Positions 1 to 8,443 are shown, counted from the first letter of the stretch. The stretch is 34,609 nt of DNA from Oscillospiraceae bacterium (GCA_015066045.1 SVPD01000023.1:1-34609), one strand, 5' to 3'. Numbers and translations: made by a program. Notes: generated from the sequence alone by a model not told the origin.

Positions 1-1
1 C

Positions 2-817
2 CAGATAGCTCACGGTGTAAGCGAGCATATAGACCGTTATGACGAATTCGCACGTTATCTGGCCGAGGAAGGCTATGTGGTATGCGGAAACGACCATTTA
101 GGCCACGGTAAAAGCGTAGATTCCTTTGAGGATTTCGGCTTTTTTGCCGAAGAGGACGGCGACAACCGTATGATCGACGATATGCATATCCTTTACTCCA
201 TTATGCACAAAAGATATCCCGAGCTTCCCTATTATCTTTTCGGCCACAGTATGGGCTCCTTCTGTGCCAGAGTCTATGCCTCTGCCTTCGGATGTGAGCT
301 TTCAGGCCTCGTTATCTGCGGCACCGGTGATATGCCTCAGGCTATGGCAGTGCTCGAGGAGCCTGTGAATCTTCTGTGCAGAAAAATCGGTCCCCGAGCC
401 AAAGTACCCGCCTCTCTTTTAGACAAGGTAAGCACTATAGGCATCAGCGGCGCCGAAACGCCCAAGGATTGGCTCAGCTACAATAAAGAAAATGTTATGG
501 CATACATAAACGATCCTCTCTGCGGTAACGATATGAAGCTTGGCGGCGTCAGAGATATTCTTTCTTTGGCAAATACCTGCAGCAGCGCTGACTGGGCCTC
601 CTGTCTTCCCACGGAGCTTCCCGTGCTTATCATTTCCGGAGCCAAGGATCCCATCGGTCTTAACGGCAAGGGTGTAATCGCCGTCTGTGACAAATTAGAG
701 GCGGCAGGCATAGAGCCTAAGGTTATTCTTTATCCCGGTATGAGACACGAAATACTCAATGAAGACGAAAGAGAAAAGGTTTATGCCGACATCCTCGACT
801 GGCTTAAAGCTATCTGA
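2..817 (+). CDS. Alpha/beta hydrolase (monoacylglycerol lipase / lysophospholipase-like), 5' end outside window
   Basis: Cytoplasmic serine hydrolase of the alpha/beta fold (Hydrolase_4 / S33 type) that probably cleaves acyl esters such as monoacylglycerols or lysophospholipids. The reading frame is open from base 2 and codes for HGVSEHIDRYDEFARYL before the first Met at 77; the HG is the usual oxyanion-hole strand of this family, so the gene starts upstream of the window. The nucleophile elbow GHSMGS, the acid region GAKDPIG and the catalytic His in MRHEILNE are all present, so the triad looks complete. The visible part is 271 residues and only a short N-terminal stretch is missing. It lies 19 bp upstream of the secreted esterase and is probably cotranscribed. 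The substrate cannot be read from sequence. Confidence 0.85.
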   Translation, partial: QIAHGVSEHIDRYDEFARYLAEEGYVVCGNDHLGHGKSVDSFEDFGFFAEEDGDNRMIDDMHILYSIMHKRYPELPYYLFGHSMGSFCARVYASAFGCELSGLVICGTGDMPQAMAVLEEPVNLLCRKIGPRAKVPASLLDKVSTIGISGAETPKDWLSYNKENVMAYINDPLCGNDMKLGGVRDILSLANTCSSADWASCLPTELPVLIISGAKDPIGLNGKGVIAVCDKLEAAGIEPKVILYPGMRHEILNEDEREKVYADILDWLKAI

Positions 818-836
818 AATCAGAGGAGGAAATAAA

Positions 837-1892
837 ATGAAAACGAAGAAAATTTTATCATTGGCACTTTCACTTCTTATGCTTATGGGTATATGCTCCC
901 TCGCATCCTTCGCCAAAGAGCCTCTGTCCCTGAGTGCAGGTCTCGATGAACTCGAAAAACAGTTCGAGCCCGGTCAGGGCCCCGAAGCAGAGGGCTACGC
1001 CATCGACTACCGCTATTTTTCACCTGTAAAGGAAAATGACACCGCTGAATACCCCCTCGTGGTATGGCTTCACGGTATGGGTGACGGTGCCGATGAGGGC
1101 AGACAGGTTTCCGCTCAGCAGGTCGCTCTCTGGTCAAGTGCAGAATATCAGAGCCGTTTCAAAGACACGGGCGGAGCCTTTATCATAGCACCCCGCTCTC
1201 TCGAGGAAAAGGAGCTTTACTGGGATGACTGTCTTATTTATCCTCTCCGTGCCGCTATCGATGATTTCATCGCTCAGAACAGAGAAAACATCGATGTTAG
1301 CAGAATATATGTAGGCGGCTACTCTATGGGCGGAAAGATGACGCTTAAAATGGCCGTGGCTTATCCCGAGCTTTTCGCCGCTGCCTTTCCCATCTGCCCT
1401 GCATGGGTACCCGATGAGGAAGCGACCGCCTGTCTCAGCGATATGCCCGTCTGGCTCACATCAGGCAAGCTTGATCCTCTCGTAAGCTATCACCGTATGG
1501 TGCTCCCCACCTGGAGAAATATCCTCGCTCAGACTAATGTGCCCGACCTGTGCCGCTTATCCTCTCAGTCTGTCACTGCACGTCCCAACGGTATCGCCAT
1601 CGCAAGTGCCCATTTCTCGTGGATAGCGGTAAATAACGATATGTTCTCAAGCAAGAACGGAGATTATCCCTTTATGAAGACCGTAGACGGTCTCGGAAAC
1701 GAGGTAACTCTCACCTATCCCGAGGGTATGATAAGCTGGCTTTCAGCCTTCAGCAGTGACTATGACGGCGCACCCGCCACTGATAGCGGTAACGCCGAGG
1801 CCGCCAATGAAAGCGCACACCTAACCTTCATCGAGGCTTTGGAAGTATGGTTAAGCGAGCTTTTCGGCAAGCTTTTCGGTATGTTCAGATAA
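837..1892 (+). CDS. Secreted esterase of the PHB-depolymerase/prolyl oligopeptidase type with an amphipathic C-terminal tail
   Basis: Exported alpha/beta hydrolase of 351 residues. The start is the ATG at 837, preceded by GAGGAGG at 823-829; a longer frame from 759 overlaps the upstream gene and has no ribosome binding site. The signal peptide MKTKKILSLALSLLMLMG ends near SFA-KEP. The mature part begins with a strand-HGMGDGADEG oxyanion region, then the nucleophile elbow GGYSMGG, the acid loop GKLDPLV and a His in SAHFSW, so the triad is probably complete. The fold resembles feruloyl/acetyl esterases and PHB depolymerases. The last 25 residues, after an Ala/Ser/Glu-rich linker, form an amphipathic helix ending LFGKLFGMFR, a tail type repeated in other exported proteins here. 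A strong terminator follows at 1935-1982. Substrate unknown. Confidence 0.85.
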   Translation: MKTKKILSLALSLLMLMGICSLASFAKEPLSLSAGLDELEKQFEPGQGPEAEGYAIDYRYFSPVKENDTAEYPLVVWLHGMGDGADEGRQVSAQQVALWSSAEYQSRFKDTGGAFIIAPRSLEEKELYWDDCLIYPLRAAIDDFIAQNRENIDVSRIYVGGYSMGGKMTLKMAVAYPELFAAAFPICPAWVPDEEATACLSDMPVWLTSGKLDPLVSYHRMVLPTWRNILAQTNVPDLCRLSSQSVTARPNGIAIASAHFSWIAVNNDMFSSKNGDYPFMKTVDGLGNEVTLTYPEGMISWLSAFSSDYDGAPATDSGNAEAANESAHLTFIEALEVWLSELFGKLFGMFR

Positions 1893-1934
1893 AAGATAAG
1901 CCGGACTGACGCTTAAAACAAAGAAGATAATACA

Positions 1935-1982
1935 AAAAATCCATTGTAAAAGTCTGAAATCTGACTTTTACAATGGATTTTT
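1935..1982 (+). terminator. Intrinsic terminator after the secreted esterase
   Basis: A perfect 20-bp inverted repeat: left arm 1935-1954 starting AAAAATCCATTG, right arm 1963-1982 ending in TTTTT, loop of 8 bases. It closes the two-gene hydrolase operon. Confidence 0.9.
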
Positions 1983-1994
1983 AGTTTCAAATAA

Positions 1995-2545
1995 GCATTC
2001 AGTGAGTATTGCTTCGCAGAGTTGCTTTTGTTACGATGCGGCCTGAGCGTTAAGAACCTATATGCTTTAAAAAACTATCTGTTTTATGCTCCGAAAAAAT
2101 TTATGTACTGTTGCTTCGCAGAGTGACTTTTGTGCTTGGCAAAAGTCACCAAAACCGCTTTTTTGTCGGAAACAGTCCGAATGAAGAAAAGTAACGGAGT
2201 AAGGCTTTTACTTTGAATTTATCATTCCACCTCAGTCTGCCGTTTATATAAAAATACACTCACTGCACTACCGTTATTTTCAGTTCTATACTCAGCCTTA
2301 CAGAAAGAGAGAGCGTACAGAGTGCTTTTTAAAAAGAAAGAGAAGCGAAATCGCTGCCGCTTTCCCTCCCCGCACAGATATTTCGTCTAATGTATGCTTC
2401 TACTCCTTAAGCACCTCCGCTCCGACAGTCGCTCACCGCTCTGTGTGCTTTTTCGAAAGGCTCTGCGAGTCAGCTTCTGCTTGTCTGTTTTCGCCCCTGT
2501 GGGTGCTGAATGCATTTTTCTCCTCCTCCCTTCGTTAAAATTCTC
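1995..2545 (+). repeat. Dispersed noncoding repeat, copy A (+ orientation, partial)
   Basis: This stretch has no credible gene. It carries modules also found at 8535-9045, 12393-13672 and 21683-23187: the hairpin GACTTTTGTGCTTGGCAAAA near 2123, GTCGGAAACAGTCCGAATGA near 2165, the block CCGTTATTTTCAGTTCTATA near 2271, and CCGACAGTCGCTCACCGCTC near 2421. The 5' module containing GCCAAAGTAAAAGCCATAGC is missing, so this copy is truncated. Short open frames over it are accidental. Between the copy and 2696 there is only AT-rich sequence and a terminator. Confidence 0.8.
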
Positions 2546-2648
2546 TGAAAGGTCCTTTCATATATATAGACAATTGAAAAGGGTGTTTGGTTACATGGTA
2601 AGTGAAATTTTTTTCAAAAAAATTACAGAAGGATAAAGATAAAATGAA

Positions 2649-2679
2649 AAGGCAGCTCTCAACGAGTGAGAGCTGCCTT
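2649..2679 (-). terminator. Intrinsic terminator of the small secreted protein pair
   Basis: A perfect 13-bp stem (AAGGCAGCTCTCA / TGAGAGCTGCCTT) with a 5-base loop, just past the stop codon of the minus-strand gene ending at 2697. Read on the minus strand it is followed by a short T-containing tail. Confidence 0.8.
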
Positions 2680-2696
2680 ATAGCAGTTGATATTAA

Positions 2697-3713
2697 TTAA
2701 TAATTAAAGAAACTGATGTATTCAACGTCTGACATATATGCCTTGGCCTGATCCTTGGTGGTGATAACCTCACCGTTAATTGTGAGAGGTACATTCCTTG
2801 CTATAAATACCTGTGTGAAGGTGTCGCCACTCTTATCAAGAACAAGCTTACCGCCTGCAGGAACAGTATAGTTACCGCCAATGAAGAATACAGTGTTAGA
2901 TTTCTTGAGAACTACAACATTGTTAACTTCTGCAGTAATTCCTTCAAGAATAAGCTGTGATACTGACTTGTTAGCAAGAACAGCTGTATCATCAACGATT
3001 TTTTTGTCAGAAGTAAGAACAACTTCACCTGAGTATGAAGCATCAATTACGAATCCGCCTACAGTGGTTGCCTCAGTTGTGGGTTCCTCAGTTGTGGGCT
3101 CCTCTGTTGTGGGCTCCTCTGTTGTGGGCTCCTCTGTTGTAGGTTCCTCAGTTGTGGGTTCCTCAGTAGTGGGTTCCTCAGTAGTGGGTTCCTCAGTAGT
3201 AGGTTCCTCGGTTGTGGGTTCCTCAGTTGTGGGTTCCTCTGTTGTAGGTTCCTCAGTTGTGGGTTCCTCTGTTGTGGGTTCCTCAGTTGTGGGTTCTTCA
3301 GTTGTGGGTTCCTCTGTTGTGGGTTCCTCTGTTGTGGGTTCCTCTGTTGTGGGTTCCTCTGTTGTGGGTTCCTCTGTTGTGGGTTCCTCTGTTTCGGGAG
3401 CATCAGTCACAGCACCGTCACAGAAGGGACAGTCAAAACCAAAGAGATCTGCAAGTGTGCAAACAAGTGAATGAATTGCATTGAAAAGTTTTTCAACAAA
3501 GACAAATGTGCCTTTAACAGCTGAAGCATAGTCTTTGTCCTTTAAACTTTCAACAACATCAGCACCTGAGCCGATAACGTCTTTTGCGTCACCTGAAACA
3601 TTTTCTACTGCAGTCTTTGCATCATCAATGTCTGCATCGAATGCAGCAAAGGACACTGCGCTCATTGAGAAAACCATAACAAGTGAAAGTAAAACTGCTA
3701 AAAATTTTTTCAT
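2697..3713 (-). CDS. Small secreted protein with a CPFC-motif helical domain and a 21-copy EPTTE linker
   Basis: Exported protein of 338 residues and unknown function. The ATG at 3713 follows a GGAGGA site at about 3720-3726. The signal peptide (MKKFLAVLLSLVMVFSMSAV) is cleaved near SFA-AFD. An Ala/Asp-rich helical domain follows (residues about 25-100), ending in CTLADLFGFDCPFCDG, with FVEKLFNAIHSL just before it. Next comes a linker of about 21 EPTTE pentapeptides (15-bp DNA repeats at 3076-3395), then a beta-rich C-terminal domain of about 115 residues rich in Val/Ile/Asn, with a parallel-beta look (LILEGITAEVNNVVVL). It is a clear paralogue of the gene at 3753-4484 and sits 39 bp downstream of it in the same operon. 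I recognise no known family; the linker looks like a wall-spanning or glycosylatable stalk. Confidence 0.8.
   Translation of the reverse strand: MKKFLAVLLSLVMVFSMSAVSFAAFDADIDDAKTAVENVSGDAKDVIGSGADVVESLKDKDYASAVKGTFVFVEKLFNAIHSLVCTLADLFGFDCPFCDGAVTDAPETEEPTTEEPTTEEPTTEEPTTEEPTTEEPTTEEPTTEEPTTEEPTTEEPTTEEPTTEEPTTEEPTTEEPTTEEPTTEEPTTEEPTTEEPTTEEPTTEEPTTEEPTTEATTVGGFVIDASYSGEVVLTSDKKIVDDTAVLANKSVSQLILEGITAEVNNVVVLKKSNTVFFIGGNYTVPAGGKLVLDKSGDTFTQVFIARNVPLTINGEVITTKDQAKAYMSDVEYISFFNY
3076..3395 (-). repeat. 15-bp tandem repeat coding for about 21 EPTTE units
   Basis: On the + strand the unit reads GGTTCCTCAGTTGTG with third-position variants (TCA/TCT/TCG, GTA/GTT). The GGTTCCTC/GGCTCCTC core recurs every 15 bases from 3082 to 3382, which gives 21 copies. 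All copies stay in frame and vary only at synonymous positions, so the protein repeat is kept while the DNA drifts. Confidence 0.95.
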
Positions 3714-3752
3714 TGCTTATTCCTCCGAACTATAAAAATCAGCAACTAAAAA

Positions 3753-4484
3753 TTAATAGAAGCAGGGATTTTCAACACCTTCAAGATACTGATCTACGTT
3801 AGCGGGAGTAAGAAGCTCGCCGTTTACATAGATATCACCAAGGAAGCAAGCCTGAGTGGTGAGATCATTTGTGTTGTCGATGATAAGCTTACCGCCTTCG
3901 GGAAGGGTGAAGTTACCACCACTGATAATAACAGTATTGCGTTCGTTGAGAACAACAAGATTATTAACATCAGCTGTCAAATCCATGATAACGAGCTGAG
4001 CAACAGTTACGTCTGCCTGAAGGTAAACATCACCGTAGTATTCGCCGCCACCAAAGGTTGTCTGAGAGTCGTCTTCTACAACGATGCCTGCGCCTTCGCC
4101 GCGAGGAGCTTCTTCCTTGTCGTCAGCTTCATCTTTGTCGTCAGCTTCATCTTTGTCTGCATCGTCTTCTACAACTACATCATCTGTGCAGAAGGGGCAG
4201 TCAAAATCGAAGAGATCTGCAAGTGTGCAGATAAGTGTGTGGATAGCCTTTGCAAGCTTTGCTGCAAAGTCAAATGTGCTGTTGAGAGCTGTTTCGTAGT
4301 CCTTAGCTTTGAGACTGTCGCAGATGTCGCCGGCTGCATCAACTGCTGCAGATGCATCTGTAGATACATTACCGATAGAAGCTGAAATATTATCAGCGTC
4401 AATTTCGGGAGTTGCTGCAAAAGCGGGAGCTGCGAGTGAAAAAGCCATTACGAGTGAAAGTACTAATGCCAAGAATTTTTTCAT
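3753..4484 (-). CDS. Small secreted protein with a CPFC-motif helical domain and an acidic linker
   Basis: Exported protein of 243 residues, first gene of a two-gene operon. It has a signal peptide (MKKFLALVLSLVMAFSLAAP, cut near AFA-ATP), then a helical domain ending CTLADLFDFDCPFCTD, an acidic linker built on the unit DDKDEA, and a C-terminal beta-rich domain (VYLQADVTVAQLVIM, TADVNNLVVLNERNTVIISG). Both end domains align along their length with the neighbour at 2697-3713, but the linkers are unrelated: acidic here, EPTTE there. The start ATG at 4484 has only a modest AAAGG site about 12 bases upstream, while the promoter is a perfect consensus. The function is unknown; an abundant surface or secreted protein is the likeliest reading. 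Confidence 0.8.
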   Translation of the reverse strand: MKKFLALVLSLVMAFSLAAPAFAATPEIDADNISASIGNVSTDASAAVDAAGDICDSLKAKDYETALNSTFDFAAKLAKAIHTLICTLADLFDFDCPFCTDDVVVEDDADKDEADDKDEADDKEEAPRGEGAGIVVEDDSQTTFGGGEYYGDVYLQADVTVAQLVIMDLTADVNNLVVLNERNTVIISGGNFTLPEGGKLIIDNTNDLTTQACFLGDIYVNGELLTPANVDQYLEGVENPCFY

Positions 4485-4526
4485 TGTTAATTCGACCTTT
4501 TTAATTTTAACAATTTGGCAACATTT

Positions 4527-4555
4527 ATTATAAACCTGCTTTTTTCTCTTGTCAA
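4527..4555 (-). promoter_or_regulatory. Perfect consensus sigma-A promoter for the secreted protein pair
   Basis: Minus strand: -35 TTGACA (4555-4550), 17-bp spacer, -10 TATAAT (4532-4527). Both hexamers and the spacing match the consensus exactly, so strong constitutive expression is expected. Confidence 0.9.
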
Positions 4556-4622
4556 TAGTTTTACAGGTAGAAATCTTAATTTTCTTTTTATTTTACGCTT
4601 TTTCTTTTTTTAAAACAACAAA

Positions 4623-4646
4623 ACTCCCCCGCCGAAGCGAGGGAGT
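4623..4646 (-). terminator. Intrinsic terminator after pckG
   Basis: Minus strand: ACTCCCTCGC-TTCG-GCGGGGGAGT followed by TTTTGTTGTTTT. It has a GC-rich stem with a UUCG tetraloop just past the pckG stop codon. Confidence 0.9.
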
Positions 4647-4662
4647 AATTCTGAAAATTAAA

Positions 4663-6453
4663 TTATTCAGCAGTGTTCTTTTTGAGGGTTTCAAGCTCAG
4701 CACGAAGCTCCTTGGGAAGCTTGTCGCCGAATTTAGCGTAGAATTCCTCGATGCCCTTGGCATCCTCAGCCCAGAGAGCCTTATCTACGTCGAGAATAGA
4801 TCTGAGACCTTCGAGAGTGATTTCGTCCTCGAGACCTTCGAGATTGATGTCCTCTGCCTTGGGAAGGTAACCGATAGCAGTTTCTTCAGCACCTACCTTG
4901 CCTTCGCAGCGGTCGATAATCCAGTCAAGAACACGAAGGTTGTCACCGAAGCCGGGCCACATAAAGTTGCCTTCGTCGTCCTTACGGAACCAGTTAACAT
5001 TAAAGATTTTGGGAGCCTTGTCAGCATCGAGAGTTTCACCGATGTCGATCCAATGCTGCCAGTAGTCAGCCATATCGTAGCCGCAGAAGGGAAGCATAGC
5101 CATGGGATCACGGCGAACAACACCTACTGCACCTGAAGCTGCTGCAGTGGTTTCGGAAGCCATGATAGAACCGACAAATACACCGTGGTTCCAGTCTCTT
5201 GACTGATATACCAGAGGAGCAAGCTTAGCACGGCGGCCGCCGAATACGATAGCGGAAACGGGTACACCGTTGGGATTTTCGAACTCGCTGCTGATGCAGG
5301 GGCAGTTCTTGGCGGGAGCAGTGAAACGGCTGTTGGGATGAGCACCCTTGATTTCGTCTGTTTTACCGTTCCAGGGCTTACCGGTCCATTCCATAGCATT
5401 TTCGGGAGGATTTTTGTCAAGACCTTCCCACCATACTGTGTTATTATCAAGATTGTGAGCAACGTTTGTGAAAATGGTGCCCTTCTTAGTGGAAAGGAGA
5501 GCGTTGGGGTTAGACTTCATATTTGTGCCGGGAGCAACGCCGAAGAAGCCGTTCTCGGGATTAATAGCATAAAGTCTGCCGTCTGCACCCTTACGGATCC
5601 AGGCGATGTCGTCACCTACGCACCATACCTTATAGCCCTTGTTTTTGTAGCCTTCGGGAGGAATGAGCATAGCGAGGTTTGTCTTACCGCAGGCAGAGGG
5701 GAATGCGGCACAGATGTATTTAACTTCACCGTCGGGCTTTTCGATACCGAGGATGAGCATATGCTCAGCCATCCAGCCTTCTTTTCTGCCCTGGTTGGAA
5801 GCGATACGGAGTGCAAAGCACTTTTTACCGAGAAGAACGTTTCCGCCGTAGCCTGAGTTTACTGAGATGATGGTGTTATCCTGGGGGAACTGGCAGATAT
5901 ATCTCTTTTCTTCGTCGATGTCGCAGCGGCAGTGGAGACCTCTAACCCAGTCATTACTGTCGCCGAGAGCCTCAAGCACATTGAAGCCTACTCTGGTCAT
6001 GATGCACATATTAAGCACAACATAGATAGAGTCGGTAAGCTCGATACCTGCCTTAGAGAACTCTGAGCCTACAGGGCCCATAGAATAGGGAATGATGTAG
6101 GCGGTTCTGCCCTTGTAGCTATCCTTTGCGATACCGTAGAGCATTTCATAGGCTTCTGCGGGATCCATCCAGTTGTTTGTGGGACCTGCTTCTTCTTTGG
6201 TTTCTGCACAGATAAAGGTTCTGCCTTCTACACGGGCAACGTCATTTACTGCAGTTCTGTGAAGATAGCAATCGGGAAGAAGTTCCTGATTGAGTTTGAT
6301 CATTTCGCCTGTCGAGCAAGCCTCTGCACGGAGAGCCTCAATCTGTTCATCTGAGCCGTCTATCCAAACTACCTTGTCGGGATTTACGAGTGCGAGCTTG
6401 TCTTCAAGCCATTCGAGTACACTCTTGTTTTTAGTGGGTGCATTCTGAAGCAT
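4663..6453 (-). CDS. pckG: Phosphoenolpyruvate carboxykinase (GTP)
   Basis: Cytoplasmic enzyme interconverting oxaloacetate + GTP and phosphoenolpyruvate + CO2 + GDP. In gut anaerobes it often runs toward CO2 fixation and oxaloacetate/succinate, but it also serves gluconeogenesis. The sequence shows the kinase-1a P-loop FPSACGKTN (residues about 251-259), the following VWCVGDDIAWIRKG metal/substrate segment, the FGVAPGTNMKSNPNAL segment and the C-terminal FMWPGFGDNLRVLDWI typical of the GTP family rather than the ATP family. At 596 residues it has the usual family length. The start is the ATG at 6453 (MLQNAPTK) behind AAAGGAAG; a frame extending to 6522 runs into the promoter. It is a single-gene unit with its own promoter and terminator. 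Confidence 0.97.
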   Translation of the reverse strand: MLQNAPTKNKSVLEWLEDKLALVNPDKVVWIDGSDEQIEALRAEACSTGEMIKLNQELLPDCYLHRTAVNDVARVEGRTFICAETKEEAGPTNNWMDPAEAYEMLYGIAKDSYKGRTAYIIPYSMGPVGSEFSKAGIELTDSIYVVLNMCIMTRVGFNVLEALGDSNDWVRGLHCRCDIDEEKRYICQFPQDNTIISVNSGYGGNVLLGKKCFALRIASNQGRKEGWMAEHMLILGIEKPDGEVKYICAAFPSACGKTNLAMLIPPEGYKNKGYKVWCVGDDIAWIRKGADGRLYAINPENGFFGVAPGTNMKSNPNALLSTKKGTIFTNVAHNLDNNTVWWEGLDKNPPENAMEWTGKPWNGKTDEIKGAHPNSRFTAPAKNCPCISSEFENPNGVPVSAIVFGGRRAKLAPLVYQSRDWNHGVFVGSIMASETTAAASGAVGVVRRDPMAMLPFCGYDMADYWQHWIDIGETLDADKAPKIFNVNWFRKDDEGNFMWPGFGDNLRVLDWIIDRCEGKVGAEETAIGYLPKAEDINLEGLEDEITLEGLRSILDVDKALWAEDAKGIEEFYAKFGDKLPKELRAELETLKKNTAE

Positions 6454-6530
6454 AATTAATCTTCCTTTCACAATTGAATTTATAAGTAGCCTAAAATTAC
6501 TCCTTGTACTCCATACTACCATTCTTTGAT

Positions 6531-6559
6531 ATTATACAGTTTTTTATACCGATTTTCAA
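6531..6559 (-). promoter_or_regulatory. Sigma-A promoter of pckG
   Basis: Minus strand: TTGAAA (6559-6554), 17-bp spacer, TATAAT (6536-6531), leaving a leader of about 70 bases before the ATG at 6453. Confidence 0.8.
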
Positions 6560-6597
6560 TAGTTTATAAAAAAAATGGTAAATTTTACTTTTTATTT

Positions 6598-6627
6598 AAA
6601 AAGCGGCACCCGACGGCACCGCTTTTT
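6598..6627 (-). terminator. Intrinsic terminator after the Cys-repeat protein
   Basis: AAAAAGCGG (6598-6606) pairs with CCGCTTTTT (6619-6627) around a 12-base GC-rich loop. It works in either direction by its A/T flanks and separates the upstream gene from the pckG promoter. Confidence 0.75.
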
Positions 6628-6644
6628 ATATATTCAGTTCAACA

Positions 6645-8399
6645 TCAATAGTGCATAGCTCCGCACTTACATTCCTGATTCATGCCGAAAAGCTTCATAA
6701 AGAAGGTCACTATCTTCCACACGGTTTTAGCCAGACCGTTTGAGTTATGGCACAGGCAGTTACAGGTAATCTGCTCACCGTCATCCTTTATAATTTCATA
6801 TTCATAGCAGCGGTCACAGATTTTTACTGCGCCCTCACCGGGAGTGTACTGCTCGACGAAATTATGTCCGAAAGCCGGAATTACCTCCTGCTCATAGGTA
6901 CGCATACATGAGGTGCAGTAGAAATAATCGGTGATGCCGGGCTCTGTACAGGTAGCAGCAAAGCCTTCCTTGAGCACGATGTCGGTATGTACCAGCTGAG
7001 GTATTACCTCTGTTTTATAAATCTCGTTACAGATGTCACAGTAAAGTCTTCTCTCGCCCGACTCTGTGCAGGTAGCCTTTTTGGTTACTTCCCATTCACC
7101 GGGAGTATGTGCGCCCTTTGAGGCAAGACCGTCGGGGAACATATAATAGGTTTCCTGACACTCCTTACACATAACGTGCTCATAGCCTCTGTTAAGACAG
7201 GTGGGAGCTACATAATAGCCGACCGTGTAATTCAGATGTGTATAGGGAGCAAAGGTAACAGTTTCCTTCTTTTCTCCGCAGGTGCAGACTCTCTCTGCCG
7301 TGCCTCCCGAGGTACAGGTAGCGCCGTCCAAGTAAGTCCAGTCACCGAAGGAATGCTTTTCTTCATTGATGGCCACCTCTTCGACTTCATCGCAGTAGAT
7401 GCACTTTACGCTTTTGAGTCCCGGAGTAAATACGGTGTTGCCTTCCGAATCCTTATGGCAGCCGGGCTCAGTGATAACCCTCTCATAGCCCTCGAAAACA
7501 TGAGGTGCATAATCCTCTTCGACGGTATGGTTACGGTTATGCTTACAGTGCTTGATTAATTTGCCGGGATTTTTACAGCTGGCACCCTCCGTATATTCCC
7601 ACTTGCTTTCGACGGTAAAGTCGTGCTTATCGGGAGCCTTGGCGCCGGTCACGGTAAAAGCAGTACCGCAGGACTTACAGGTATACTCTGCAGACTCAGC
7701 CTGACTGCAGGTAGCCTCCTTTACGTTGCTCTTGAAGTACTTTTCAGCGTTATATTCATAGCCCTGTGCGGGAACATTATAGTCCGAATGCACGGGAATA
7801 GCTCTGGTAAAGGTTTTGTTACATACCTTACAGGTGTTTGACTCACTGCCCTCTTCATAGCAGGTGGCAGCCTTGATCTGAGTCCATACACTGCCTTCTG
7901 CAGCCTCATGTGCAGAGGTGTCCACAGAAACTGCTACAGTTTCCGTGTAACCGCAGCCACGTGTGCAGTATCTTTCCTTAGTACCCTCAGCTATACAGGT
8001 AGGAGCCTTGGTTGTTTCCCAGTCGCTGAGCTTATGCTTGGTATTATCCTTCGGCACCACTCTGTTTGCCACACTGTTACACCATGAGCAGTATACGGTC
8101 TCCTGACCTTCCTCGGTGCAGTTGGCATTCTTTGAGGTGAAAATTACCGTGTAGTTATGAGCGGGAATAATCTCTGTTTCGTGAATGCAGCCGCAGATTT
8201 CTCCCGTAGCTTCATCTGTAACGAAATTACAGACAAGCTCATATTTACCGTCTGCAGTACAGCTGTTTGCCGTAGTTTTCCACTGAAGATATTCTTCTCC
8301 GTGTGTACACAGTTCACCCTCAGCCTCCGCAGTAAAGGCGAAAAGCATAAAAGCAGTCATAAGGCACACAAGCAACGCCCAGAGTTTCTTTGCTTTCAT
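6645..8399 (-). CDS. Secreted protein of eleven Cys-rich repeats with an amphipathic, Cys-rich C-terminal tail
   Basis: Exported protein of 584 residues. The start is the ATG at 8399, with GGAGG at 8412-8408; the in-frame ATG at 8414 lies upstream of that site. A signal peptide (MKAKKLWALLVCLMTAFML, cut near TAEA-EGE) is followed by about eleven degenerate repeats of 40-55 residues. Each has a (T/N/S)C-x-x-x-G turn, an aromatic strand, a C-x-x-C pair and often a terminal VIPA.GH-like strand (examples: NCTEEG, TCYEEG, TCTSGG, TCTESG, TCTEPG). The C-x-x-C pairs could bind metal or form disulfides. The last 60 residues hold CNCLCH, then the helix TVWKIVTFFMKLFGM, then CKCGAMHY at the very end. 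The repeat type is common in surface proteins of gut Clostridia; its function is unknown to me. Confidence 0.8.
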   Translation of the reverse strand: MKAKKLWALLVCLMTAFMLFAFTAEAEGELCTHGEEYLQWKTTANSCTADGKYELVCNFVTDEATGEICGCIHETEIIPAHNYTVIFTSKNANCTEEGQETVYCSWCNSVANRVVPKDNTKHKLSDWETTKAPTCIAEGTKERYCTRGCGYTETVAVSVDTSAHEAAEGSVWTQIKAATCYEEGSESNTCKVCNKTFTRAIPVHSDYNVPAQGYEYNAEKYFKSNVKEATCSQAESAEYTCKSCGTAFTVTGAKAPDKHDFTVESKWEYTEGASCKNPGKLIKHCKHNRNHTVEEDYAPHVFEGYERVITEPGCHKDSEGNTVFTPGLKSVKCIYCDEVEEVAINEEKHSFGDWTYLDGATCTSGGTAERVCTCGEKKETVTFAPYTHLNYTVGYYVAPTCLNRGYEHVMCKECQETYYMFPDGLASKGAHTPGEWEVTKKATCTESGERRLYCDICNEIYKTEVIPQLVHTDIVLKEGFAATCTEPGITDYFYCTSCMRTYEQEVIPAFGHNFVEQYTPGEGAVKICDRCYEYEIIKDDGEQITCNCLCHNSNGLAKTVWKIVTFFMKLFGMNQECKCGAMHY

Positions 8400-8443
8400 A
8401 ATATTTACCTCCAAATCAAAAATTCAGATTATTATTCATAATT

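Noticed and set aside
2643-2697. Possible 17-codon peptide starting ATGAAAAGGCAGCTC behind AGAAGGA
   Set aside because: The frame consists of the terminator hairpin of the minus-strand gene.
2881-3474. 197-codon + strand frame made of SVVGS repeats, and a 114-codon minus frame in the same place
   Set aside because: Both are other readings of the 15-bp EPTTE repeat; a repeat length divisible by three keeps every frame open. The true frame has a signal peptide, a ribosome binding site and a paralogue next door.
4549-5136. 195-codon + strand frame
   Set aside because: Antisense to the 3' end of pckG and through its terminator; no start signals.
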